Of a DNA stretch of 64,000 bases, positions 17,758 to 25,516 are shown piece by piece. The notes beneath the pieces were generated by a model that was given only the letters and a program-made list of their open reading frames with translations, made no database searches and was not told where the DNA came from. Every line of letters begins with the position of its first letter. Position 1 is the first letter of the stretch. This DNA is from Acidobacteriota bacterium (GTDB lineage Bacteria > Acidobacteriota > Blastocatellia > Pyrinomonadales > Pyrinomonadaceae): contig JAHBSK010000012.1 of the NCBI GenBank assembly GCA_019639175.1, positions 1-64,000 on the forward strand, read 5' to 3'. Both the position numbers and the translations under genes were made by a program.

Positions 17758-19035
17758 TTAAATATAAGTTTTTGGCGGGATGTGATCCAATATCTCAGGC
17801 TGTCGTCCGATAACAAAAATACGCTGCAGCAAGGTCAATTCTGAGACAGGCTTCTTTGGGATCACCTGGTACTCGACACATAGCTTTTCATTTTCGGCTT
17901 TGATAATAAAATAGTTGAGCCGGAACATAGGATAATAAACGGCCGGCAAATGGCCGAGAATTACTGGAATACGACGAAGCATCTTTAACCATGTGCCGGT
18001 GTTAATGATGAGTTTTCCGTTTATATTTGTTAATGAGGCCGCGTGGGTATGGCCATAGACATAGACGCTAACATCTTTGTGTTGCTCAAAGATCGACATT
18101 GCATGTTCGTCATATCCTTCGGTTGGGGCGTAGATAGGAGTCTCCTCCGTTCGTGGTAGTATTTGCATTCTCTCTAGCACACGTCGGACATCGCGAAAGA
18201 TCAAAAATACCGGAATGCCGACCACAAAAATGAAAAACCAAAAAATCATGCTGATGCCCAACACGATCTGTATTGCGTCGCCGATTACGCCAAGATAATT
18301 AAAGAGAAAATTATTGAGGATAATATTAACGTCAAAAACGCCGGCAAACTTTAACGCCTGCCCCACAAACGCTAGGAGCGTTACGGTCAACAGCACTAAA
18401 AACGGCAAAAGCAAAAGCCTGATGAGAAAGTTCATCTCACGATAAAAGTAATTTGAGATCAACCAATCAGGCAACTGGCGGATATCGACCGAGCGAACGT
18501 CTTTTAGCCAATCGGAAGTACCAAAGACCGAATATTTGCTTGCACCGGCGACAGCTTGTTGCGTTATATGAAAACCGATCGGCAACGCAAACGGATCACC
18601 ATATGCAGGTGAAGCATTATATTCGTCAACCTGCTGGCCGTGTTCGATCCAGATCGTTCGACCGTTGATCGTTCGTGTTAGCGAAACCGCCGTGTCCAGT
18701 TTGATGTTGTAAGCCAACAGTTTGTCGAAATATGCGGGTTCGCACGCAAGGTCGTAATCATGGTTGCCGACCATAATTGTGATCTTAATGTGTTCACCGG
18801 TACGTTTGAATTGGTCAAAGATCTTTTTGTGATAGCGGATTATCTCGTCCAATTTCTCGGTGCCGGTTACGGTCGTAAGTTCCCAAAGCCCAAACGTGTC
18901 TCCAACCAATAGAAGCTCAGTTTCGGGCGGTTCGTTCTCAAGTTTTTGCAAAAAACCAACGATCTCATCGGTATAGTCGCAAATTTGCAAGCTGCCGTCG
19001 CCGCCAAAATGAAGATCGCTGATCAGATATAGCAT
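17758..19035 (-). CDS. Membrane-associated metallophosphoesterase
   Basis: A calcineurin-like phosphoesterase domain with the dimetal motifs DLHFGGDG (residues 7-14), GDTFGLWE, GNHDYD and YGHTHAAS, interrupted between residues ~200 and ~290 by two hydrophobic hairpins (FLIRLLLLPFLVLLTVTLL and IVLGISMIFWFFIFVVGIPV). The catalytic parts would therefore fold together on one face of the inner membrane. The family resembles UDP-2,3-diacylglucosamine hydrolase-like or general phosphodiesterases, and the substrate is unknown. It is followed by the YdjM-like gene's stop region 44 nt away on the same strand. Confidence 0.85.
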   Translation of the reverse strand: MLYLISDLHFGGDGSLQICDYTDEIVGFLQKLENEPPETELLLVGDTFGLWELTTVTGTEKLDEIIRYHKKIFDQFKRTGEHIKITIMVGNHDYDLACEPAYFDKLLAYNIKLDTAVSLTRTINGRTIWIEHGQQVDEYNASPAYGDPFALPIGFHITQQAVAGASKYSVFGTSDWLKDVRSVDIRQLPDWLISNYFYREMNFLIRLLLLPFLVLLTVTLLAFVGQALKFAGVFDVNIILNNFLFNYLGVIGDAIQIVLGISMIFWFFIFVVGIPVFLIFRDVRRVLERMQILPRTEETPIYAPTEGYDEHAMSIFEQHKDVSVYVYGHTHAASLTNINGKLIINTGTWLKMLRRIPVILGHLPAVYYPMFRLNYFIIKAENEKLCVEYQVIPKKPVSELTLLQRIFVIGRQPEILDHIPPKTYI

Positions 19036-19078
19036 CGTGGGGTAATCTTAGCACAAACGTAAACTAGCCGTAATCAAC

Positions 19079-20080
19079 CTAGTTACCGCGGATGCGTGTC
19101 CATAGATAGTTGAGAATTTGGCTAGCTTCGCGCGGTGTTTTGCGATTTTCGGAGATCGTTATTTTGCCGTCCTGTTCGACAAGTTCGTAGCTGAATGAGA
19201 ATTGCGGGTCATCGTAATCAAAATTCAGCGTTCCGAACCGCAGATCGTTGATGTAGAGCTTACCGTCCACGGATGTAACGATATACCAGTTTTCGGTTAT
19301 ATTTATCAGCCGTTTTACATTTTCGTCCTTACTCAGATCGCCGAGCAGATGGTGGTTTTTGGCGACGGGATGAAATTTGACCGGCTGAGAATCGAACAGG
19401 GAATAGTCGCCGAGATAGACCACTTCATCGGCCATGACGTTGGTGGTCCATAGAATGATGTTCAGCGGAGCGGGTTTCACCTTCAGGGCAGAGTAAGTTA
19501 TATGCTGTTCATCAAGTGCGGCCATGACTTGCTGCGTCGCGTAACATTTTACGCCGAAAGCCAGCATTAGATAGCTTGTGCTTATCACCAGGCCGAGTGT
19601 GTTGAAAATACGGCGTTTTTTGTCATCACGTTTGAAAAACATCGCCAATATGACAAATATCAGGAACGGCACCGTGTAAAGCGGATCGATGACAAAAATG
19701 CTCTCGACCGCGACGGGATACTTTATCGGCCAGAATAATTTCGTGCCCCAGGTTGTCAGTGCGTCGAGCAGCGGATGTGTGAACAATGCCCAAAAAAAGA
19801 GCCACGACCAGTCTTTGAAAGTCGCCGGGCCGCGACGTTCGAGTTTCGAGACCAAATACCCGAACACGGGTGAAAATAAAACGGCGAAAAGTATCGAATG
19901 GGTAAAACCGCGATGTATCTCGATCACGGTCAACGGATCAAAGAATAACGAAGACAAAATATCCAGGTCAGGAATGGTTCCGGCGATCGCTCCGTAAAGC
20001 ATCGCTTTGTTCCCGGCCTTTTTGCCCAACGCGGCCTCGCCGACCGCGGCCCCAAGAACTATCTGCGTCAGCGAATCCAT
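19079..20080 (-). CDS. YdjM/DUF457-family membrane-bound metal-dependent hydrolase
   Basis: A 333-residue protein whose N-terminal half carries the family signature: MDSLTQIVLGAAVGEA, then GTIPDLD, HRGFTHSILFA and FTHPLLDALTTWGT, histidine/aspartate clusters near or between four to five transmembrane helices (to about residue 175). The C-terminal half (about 180-333) is soluble and beta-rich. YdjM-type proteins are inner-membrane hydrolases of uncertain substrate, LexA-regulated in E. coli; I see no SOS box here. It lies upstream of the metallophosphoesterase gene on the same strand. Confidence 0.85.
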   Translation of the reverse strand: MDSLTQIVLGAAVGEAALGKKAGNKAMLYGAIAGTIPDLDILSSLFFDPLTVIEIHRGFTHSILFAVLFSPVFGYLVSKLERRGPATFKDWSWLFFWALFTHPLLDALTTWGTKLFWPIKYPVAVESIFVIDPLYTVPFLIFVILAMFFKRDDKKRRIFNTLGLVISTSYLMLAFGVKCYATQQVMAALDEQHITYSALKVKPAPLNIILWTTNVMADEVVYLGDYSLFDSQPVKFHPVAKNHHLLGDLSKDENVKRLINITENWYIVTSVDGKLYINDLRFGTLNFDYDDPQFSFSYELVEQDGKITISENRKTPREASQILNYLWTRIRGN

Positions 20081-20292
20081 AGACAGACCAAAATCAACTG
20101 AAGAGCGCCCATTACGTTAGCCCTGTCCGATGTTTGAATATACTTTTGCAAGGGTCTCTTTTGCGACGGCATCCGCCCGATCAATGGAACATCAGTTCGC
20201 CTGCGGTAAGAGAGGATGTCAGCAGAAAACAAATGATCGATAAAAATAAGGGTCTCATATACGTTCAATGAATGCTGTCGTTGTCCGGCAAC

Positions 20293-20610
20293 TTAAAAAA
20301 CATCTATCTCATAACTTATCAGCCACAGATCGAGTTGGTCGAGTTTTTCTTTCCAGCGTGCTTTGTAATCGCGCATCCATTGGATGTTTTCGGGAGTGTT
20401 CTGGATGTCGATCACGATCTTTGAGTTCCTATCGATATAAACAGTGTCCTCGTTCGTCCATCTGCCTTGCACCGAGTTGGGGTAATAACTGAGCGCTCCA
20501 AATTCACCGACTATTTCAAGAAGTGCGTCAGAAATAAGGTCATCTGAGACCTCAGTTCCGTCATTAAACTGCAACGGAATCAATATCTCGAACCGTCGTA
20601 AGCTGTTCAT
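20293..20610 (-). CDS. Small hypothetical protein, second gene of an overlapping pair
   Basis: A 105-residue protein, not named: it starts NSLRRFEILIPLQFNDG, is followed by a charged helix and ends with VDQLDLW-type residues (KEKLDQLDLWLISYEIDVF). Proteins of this look occur in cyanobacteria and other genomes, typically coded directly after a partner like the one upstream. The start overlaps the 3' end of that partner by 47 nt, in another frame, a strong sign of co-expression. A toxin-antitoxin or other addiction-type module is possible but unproven. Confidence 0.62.
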   Translation of the reverse strand: MNSLRRFEILIPLQFNDGTEVSDDLISDALLEIVGEFGALSYYPNSVQGRWTNEDTVYIDRNSKIVIDIQNTPENIQWMRDYKARWKEKLDQLDLWLISYEIDVF

Positions 20611-20782
20611 AGGTCGATTGTCCCTTAACAGTGAATTTGATGCCCTTTAACGCAAGTGCTTCGAGAGCTTGTTCCGGCACGATATGCTCGCCGTTTTTTA
20701 GAATGCGTCCGGAAAAATTTCTTAGCAATATGCCTATTGCCTTTTTCTCCATCTCACGATCCGGGAATGTGATTGTAACCAT
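20564..20782 (-). CDS. Small hypothetical protein, first gene of an overlapping pair
   Basis: A 72-residue protein that begins MVTITFPDREMEKKAIGILL and contains VPEQALEALALKGIKFTVKG, a short beta-helix-beta pattern. No function recognised. It is upstream of and overlaps the 105-residue gene on the same strand. The size, overlap and isolation of the pair resemble toxin-antitoxin architecture. No signal peptide or membrane segment. Confidence 0.6.
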   Translation of the reverse strand: MVTITFPDREMEKKAIGILLRNFSGRILKNGEHIVPEQALEALALKGIKFTVKGQSTYEQLTTVRDIDSVAV

Positions 20783-20869
20783 AATGGAAATATTATAACG
20801 CGAAACGCGGAAAATACACTAGAAATCACCAGCCGCATATCTGCACAGATGACGTATTGAGGCCGGGCA

Positions 20870-21853
20870 TTAACTGATCCCCATTTTTTTGTAAACGCCG
20901 TCAAGCGTCGCCGAGGCTATTTCGCGGGCAGCTTCGGCTCCTTTTTCGAGGATCGCACCCAACGCCGCGTCGTCATATTGTTTTACGCGTTCCTGAAAAG
21001 GCCGCAGAAATTCGATGACCGCATCGGCAAGTTCGCCTTTCAAAGCGCCGTAGCCTTTGCCCTCAAAATTCGCCTCGCACTCGGCTTGTGTTTTGCCGGT
21101 CATCAGTTGATAGATGGTCAGCAGGTTGTTGATGGCGGGACGCGTTTCATCAAATTTTATCTCGGTGCCGCTGTCGGTGACGGCTCGTTTTATTTTCTTG
21201 GCGATCGTGTCGGCGTCGTCCAGCAAAAAGATCGCTCCGTTGGCGTTCTCGTCCGACTTGGACATCTTTTTCGCCGGATCGGCAAGCGATGCTATGCTGG
21301 CGCCGACCTTTGGGATAAACGGTTCGGGAATGACGAACGTCTCGCCGAAATCACGGTTAAAACGCTCGGCCAGGTCACGTGTCAGTTCAAGATGCTGCTT
21401 CTGATCCTTGCCGACCGGCACAAGATCGGTCTGATAAAGCAAAATGTCCGACGCCATCAGGATCGGATATGTGAAAAGGCCGACACCGGCACGTTCCGCA
21501 TTGCCTTTGCCCTTGTCCTTGAACTGCGTCATTCGCTCAAGCTCGCCCATTCGTGCCTGACATGACAAGACCCACGCCAATTCAGCATGAGCCGAAACAT
21601 CTGACTGAATAAAGATGGTCGAGCGTTCAGGATCGACACCTGCGGCGAGATATATGCGCGCCAGATCGAGCGTTTTTTGCCGCAGCGTTTTCGGATCCTG
21701 CGGCAAAGTTATGGCGTGCATATTGACGATGCAGTAAAAACACTCATAGTCGTCCTGCAATTCGACCCAGTTCTTTATTGCACCGAGATAGTTGCCAATG
21801 TGAAGTTGTCCGGTGGGCTGAGCACCGCTGAAGATTCGTTTTCTCATATACAT
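20870..21853 (-). CDS. trpS: Tryptophan--tRNA ligase
   Basis: Class I aminoacyl-tRNA synthetase that charges tRNA-Trp. The 327-residue length is typical of bacterial TrpS. The HIGH motif is GQLHIGNYLGA (about residues 14-24), the KMSKS loop is KKMSKSDEN (about 195-203), and MASDILLYQTDLVPVGKDQ is the tryptophan-site signature. The ATG is preceded by AAGG with a 7-nt spacing. No T-box or trp leader is visible upstream. Confidence 0.97.
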   Translation of the reverse strand: MYMRKRIFSGAQPTGQLHIGNYLGAIKNWVELQDDYECFYCIVNMHAITLPQDPKTLRQKTLDLARIYLAAGVDPERSTIFIQSDVSAHAELAWVLSCQARMGELERMTQFKDKGKGNAERAGVGLFTYPILMASDILLYQTDLVPVGKDQKQHLELTRDLAERFNRDFGETFVIPEPFIPKVGASIASLADPAKKMSKSDENANGAIFLLDDADTIAKKIKRAVTDSGTEIKFDETRPAINNLLTIYQLMTGKTQAECEANFEGKGYGALKGELADAVIEFLRPFQERVKQYDDAALGAILEKGAEAAREIASATLDGVYKKMGIS

Positions 21854-21896
21854 CTGACTGCCTTATGATAAGCGGACAGCAAGGTGTACGACAAAA

Positions 21897-22175
21897 CTAG
21901 GCGGCCTTTTTTATTTTAGTAGATCTTTTGGTTTGATCGACCCTTCCTGCCAGCAGGGCGGGAACGGAAATATCCTCATCGAGTTCATCCCAATGCAATC
22001 CCACGCCGCCGCCGCTGATAATGTAATTCTTTCGCTGTGCGGCCGAGGCTCCGGCAAGACGCGGAAAATATGCCAACGGTATTCCGAGCTGCCGTCCGTC
22101 GGTCAACTCGACCCACATGTTGTCAGCATCAAATGAAACCGCCGCCGCGAGTGCTTCAAGATTCAAAGTGCTCAT
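21897..22175 (-). CDS. DUF2442 protein
   Basis: A 92-residue DUF2442 protein: the family core is FDADNMWVELTDGRQLGIPLAYFPRL followed by ISGGGVGLHWDELDEDISV. The ATG at 22175 has an excellent ribosome-binding site (GAGGAGG, six bases away), so the longer in-frame version from 22211 is rejected. It overlaps the end of the DUF4160 gene by 20 nt on the same strand; DUF4160-DUF2442 pairs recur across bacteria and are often called toxin-antitoxin-like, with this protein probably the DNA- or toxin-binding partner. Confidence 0.85.
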   Translation of the reverse strand: MSTLNLEALAAAVSFDADNMWVELTDGRQLGIPLAYFPRLAGASAAQRKNYIISGGGVGLHWDELDEDISVPALLAGRVDQTKRSTKIKKAA

Positions 22176-22401
22176 TCCACGCCTCCTCGATCTCAGACCT
22201 TCTATTATCAATAATTTTGGCGATTTTGTTAAGTTCTCTGGCGGAAAAGCCGTATGAATCCGCTAATTGCACAGCAGGATATAGCCAAAACTTTGCAAGG
22301 CTCCTGTCCTTTCTGACATGGATGTGCAAAGGCTCTCTCGGGTCGCCCTCATTCGAGAAAAAGAAGAATTTAACTCCATTGTGGAAAAAGACGACCGGCA
22401 T
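22156..22401 (-). CDS. DUF4160 protein
   Basis: An 81-residue protein of the DUF4160 family: MPVVFFHNGVKFFFFSNEGD, then the conserved EPLHIHVRKD histidine motif and FSARELNKIAKIIDNRR. It is translated first and overlaps the DUF2442 gene by 20 nt. The His-x-His motif invites a metal or nuclease role, but no activity is established for the family. AT-richer than its neighbours, which fits a mobile small module. Confidence 0.85.
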   Translation of the reverse strand: MPVVFFHNGVKFFFFSNEGDPREPLHIHVRKDRSLAKFWLYPAVQLADSYGFSARELNKIAKIIDNRRSEIEEAWNEHFES

Positions 22402-22447
22402 AAGTCAGTTTATGAACTCGAATCAGCCATCATGGCTTCTCTTCTTA

Positions 22448-23140
22448 TCAGAACCAAGGAGTAAAAAGCAGATAGCTGACCAGCATATAGAACGGATAGA
22501 TAATAATGCCGATCACGCCCATATAGACCAGCAGGATAAGGATCAGAAAACCGTAGGTTTCCAGCATATCCAAGATGGGTTCAAAGCTCTTTGGCAGGAA
22601 AGTTGCCAGAACCTTGCTGCCGTCCAGCGGCGGAAACGGGAGCAGATTAAAAACCGCCAGCGAGACATTGAGGAATATCATTGATTGCAGGAACATTGCC
22701 AAAACCTTTACCATGCCGTCGGCAATGTTCCCGGCATTTATGATCTCGGTTTCCAACAATACCTTAAAGACAATGAATCCCATCGTCGCCAATATCAGGT
22801 TCGCCCCGATGCCTGCTATCGAGACCATAACATTGGCTTCTTTATATTTGGTCCATTTATTTGGGTTTACTGGTGTCGGCTTTCCCCAGCCGATCAGCGG
22901 CAGCATTACACCGGCCGAAAAGGCCGCGACAAATGTAATGATCGGTATCAGCAGAGTTCCTATCGGGTCGGTATGCTTTACAGGGTTCAGCGTGACACGG
23001 CCAAGCATATACGCCGTGTCATCGCCGTATCTATACGACATCCACGCATGGCCGGCCTCGTGTGCCGATATGGCCAGCAGCAAAACGACCAGATACACGA
23101 TCAGATTGCTGACCAGATTCGCTATGTCTAATTCACCCAT
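22448..23140 (-). CDS. Site-2 protease family membrane metallopeptidase (M50)
   Basis: A 230-residue polytopic protein with the zinc motif HEAGH near the N-terminus (LLAISAHEAGHAWMSYRYGD) and the second active-site motif NLLPFPPLDGSKVL toward the C-terminus, both in or next to hydrophobic helices. These are the M50B (YwhC/RseP-core) signatures. There is no PDZ domain, as in the short group of site-2 proteases. Such enzymes cleave within membranes to release anti-sigma factors or signal-peptide remnants; the substrate here is unknown. Confidence 0.9.
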   Translation of the reverse strand: MGELDIANLVSNLIVYLVVLLLAISAHEAGHAWMSYRYGDDTAYMLGRVTLNPVKHTDPIGTLLIPIITFVAAFSAGVMLPLIGWGKPTPVNPNKWTKYKEANVMVSIAGIGANLILATMGFIVFKVLLETEIINAGNIADGMVKVLAMFLQSMIFLNVSLAVFNLLPFPPLDGSKVLATFLPKSFEPILDMLETYGFLILILLVYMGVIGIIIYPFYMLVSYLLFTPWF

Positions 23141-23274
23141 TTTCTTCTTTCAAGATGATGGCCGGGGCCTATGTAAAATATTGCATATTTACGGCTGCCG
23201 TCGGCTTTGTCTTTATGTGTGAATTGTGCCATTCTTTTACGACAAAATAAAATACAAGGGGATTATATATAGCA

Positions 23275-23697
23275 ATGTTGAATAAGATCCTGTTTGGAGG
23301 CGAGGCCGGAATGTCTTTTGCGGGCAACGCCGGTATCACGCTTTTGCGAATATTTTCGGGTGTGGCAATGGCGTTTGGCCACGGCGCGTCAAAGCTGCCG
23401 CCGGGCGAGGGTTTGATCGAACGGGCGGGACAAATGGGCTTTCCTGCTCCGGCCTTGTTTGCGTGGGCAGCGGCGTTATCCGAATTTGGCGGCGGCATAT
23501 TGCTTGCCATCGGGTTTTTGACACGCATATCCAGCTTTTTCATTGCTGTCACGATGATCGTTGCCCTTGTCGGCGTCCACGCGGCCGATCCGTTCGCGGC
23601 ACAGGAGAAGGCATTTCTTTATTTATTCATCGGACTGGGATTTTTACTGGCCGGCAGCGGCGACTGGAGCGTTGACAGTTATTTTAGGAAGGACTGA
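23275..23697 (+). CDS. DoxX family membrane protein
   Basis: A 140-residue protein with four transmembrane helices and the DoxX pattern: LLRIFSGVAMAFGHGASKL, then FPAPALFAWAAALSEFGGGILLAIG and FLTRISSFFIAVTMIVALV. The family includes subunits of thiosulfate:quinone oxidoreductase and many proteins of unknown role. It stands alone, divergent from the M50 protease gene, and its stop is followed directly by heptamer repeats. Confidence 0.88.
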   Translation: MLNKILFGGEAGMSFAGNAGITLLRIFSGVAMAFGHGASKLPPGEGLIERAGQMGFPAPALFAWAAALSEFGGGILLAIGFLTRISSFFIAVTMIVALVGVHAADPFAAQEKAFLYLFIGLGFLLAGSGDWSVDSYFRKD

Positions 23698-23704
23698 GTT
23701 GTTA

Positions 23705-23875
23705 ATTTCAAATTCCAGATTCCAGATTCCAGATTCCAGATTCCAGATTTCAGATTTCAGATTTTTCAACTGTGAGATCTGACAAATGACTGACGGACCA
23801 AAGATCAAAGGTCAAAGATCAAAGGTCAAAAATCAAAGGCCAATGACAAATGACTACTGACGAATGACAACTGAC
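23705..23875. repeat. Heptanucleotide tandem repeats upstream of the ATP-grasp gene
   Basis: Two blocks of 7-bp units. The first (23705-23760) is ATTTCAA, five ATTCCAG, two ATTTCAG. The second (23799-23875) runs CAAAGAT, CAAAGGT, CAAAGAT, CAAAGGT, CAAAAAT, CAAAGGC, CAATGAC, AAATGAC, TACTGAC, GAATGAC, AACTGAC. The second block ends 13 nt before the ATP-grasp start codon, so it forms the 5' leader of that mRNA. Confidence 0.88.
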
Positions 23876-23888
23876 CACTATCCGCTAT

Positions 23889-25100
23889 ATGAAAAAGCAC
23901 ATTGTATGCATTGCAAGCGAGCATAAGGGTAACGAGTTTTTGGACGAGGCCCAGAATGCCGGTTGGCACGTCACGCTGGTCACGCGCAAAAAGCTGCTTG
24001 ACGAGCCGTGGCTGTGGACCGCCGTCAACGAGGTGAGGACCGTTGAGGACAACGCCATGCCGGAAGAATATGCCCGCGCAGTGACGAACATAGCCGGTTC
24101 GCTAAGGATAGACCGCGTCGTCGGCCTGGATGAATTTGACGTCGTCACGGCCGCCCGCACCCGCGAACATTTACAGCTTGGCGGCATGACCAGTTCGCAT
24201 ACGCTGCGGTTTCGCGACAAACTTTCGATGCGGAACATTGCCCACGCGGCGGGCATTCCGTGTCCGCTATACACCGGCATTTTCAACGAAGCGGACATCA
24301 ATGATTATCTGGAACGCTCTTCGGCGCCGTGGATAGTAAAGCCGCGGTTTGAGGTTTCGGCGTTCGGCATCAAAAAATGCGACACAAAAGAACAGGTTTG
24401 GGAGGCTGTTCGCCTGCTGGATTCGCGCAACACGTGGCGCGATCATCCTTCAAATTTTCTGATCGAAGAGTTTATCGAAGGTTCGGTCTTTCACGTTGAT
24501 TCGGTCGTTAATGACGGCAAGGTGCTTGCCTGCGGTGTCAGCCAATACGGTACGCCTCCGTTTGATGTTTCGCATTACGGTGGTGTTTTTACGTCGTCGA
24601 TAGTCGATCACGATTGTGAGGAAAAGACGGAACTTGAAAAGCTCAATCGAATGCTTTTGATGGCGTTCAATTATGAACAGGGCGTGACACACGCCGAATT
24701 TTTGCAAAGCAAGGCAAACGGTGAATTTTATCTGTTGGAGGTCGCCTGCCGCGTCGGCGGAGCCTATATCGCGAACGTGCTGGAACACGCCTGCAATTTC
24801 AACCTCTGGCGCGAATGGGCAAAGCTGGAGACCGCCACTGAAGAAGCTCCCTACAAGCTGCCAAAGCTGAGAAGGGAATACTCCGGCATCGCCCTCGCCC
24901 TTTCAAAAGAGGAACACCCCGACACGTCTCATTACACAGACAGCGAGATCGTCTATCGCGTAAACAAACCAAAACACGTCGGCCTGATATTCCATTCGCC
25001 CGTCCGCGACCGCGTTCAGGAACTGCAGGACATATACTCCCGCCGCATCTCCGAAGACTTCCTCGCCGTCGCCCCGGTAAAGGAAAGGTATGATGATTAG
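23889..25100 (+). CDS. ATP-grasp domain ligase of unknown substrate
   Basis: A 403-residue ATP-grasp protein. The N-terminal preATP-grasp part (IVCIASEHKGNEFLDEAQNA) is followed by a lid and nucleotide-binding region (APWIVKPRFEVSAFGIKKC, then FLIEEFIEGSVFHVD) and the magnesium-binding motif GEFYLLEVACRVGGAY (about 280-295). The layout matches the carboxylate-amine ligases such as BacD/LarB-like, biotin-carboxylase-type and unassigned peptide ligases. It has no biosynthetic neighbours, so the product cannot be inferred. No clear Shine-Dalgarno is present because the leader is made of heptamer repeats. Confidence 0.85.
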   Translation: MKKHIVCIASEHKGNEFLDEAQNAGWHVTLVTRKKLLDEPWLWTAVNEVRTVEDNAMPEEYARAVTNIAGSLRIDRVVGLDEFDVVTAARTREHLQLGGMTSSHTLRFRDKLSMRNIAHAAGIPCPLYTGIFNEADINDYLERSSAPWIVKPRFEVSAFGIKKCDTKEQVWEAVRLLDSRNTWRDHPSNFLIEEFIEGSVFHVDSVVNDGKVLACGVSQYGTPPFDVSHYGGVFTSSIVDHDCEEKTELEKLNRMLLMAFNYEQGVTHAEFLQSKANGEFYLLEVACRVGGAYIANVLEHACNFNLWREWAKLETATEEAPYKLPKLRREYSGIALALSKEEHPDTSHYTDSEIVYRVNKPKHVGLIFHSPVRDRVQELQDIYSRRISEDFLAVAPVKERYDD

Positions 25101-25156
25101 ATCATATTAGCTTTTAATGGTTATATGCTAATATGTGGCTCAGGAATTCATTTGTT

Positions 25157-25399
25157 ATGGATACGTTAACGGCTTATCAGGAAGTGGTTGATTTTATTGC
25201 GGCGGGAACCACACCCAGGAACGTAGTTGATTTCCGTCCGTCAGATGAATCGCAGGAACGGGTTTCTGACCTGCTTTTTCGTGAAAAAAATGGCGAGATC
25301 ACTCCCGATGAACGGTCGGAGCTTGACCACTATATGCAGATCGAACACCTGATACGGCTTGCAAAAGCAAAGGCACGCGAATACCTTGCGAATGAGTAA
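25157..25399 (+). CDS. Small conserved hypothetical protein
   Basis: An 80-residue helical, acidic protein (DTLTAYQEVVDFIAAGTTP, then RVSDLLFREKNGEITPDERSE and YMQIEHLIRLAKAKARE). Proteins with this exact plan occur in cyanobacteria and related bacteria, commonly ahead of an HNH nuclease gene, and behave like antitoxin or addiction partners. No nuclease gene follows here, so the partner may be lost. ATG 25157 is preferred over 25133 because the family starts at this methionine. Confidence 0.65.
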   Translation: MDTLTAYQEVVDFIAAGTTPRNVVDFRPSDESQERVSDLLFREKNGEITPDERSELDHYMQIEHLIRLAKAKAREYLANE

Positions 25400-25516
25400 T
25401 TATGTAAATTCCGAGATTCGCAAAGCGGCGTAGCTGCTTATGACCGAACATTAGCTGTTGGAGAATTATATATCTGTCAACTCCTCGCCCTCGCCAATGG
25501 CGATCAAATTGCAGGT

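Noticed and set aside
20068..20268. 66-codon minus-strand ORF after the YdjM-like gene
   Set aside because: Overlaps the YdjM-like start, and its sequence has no conserved features.
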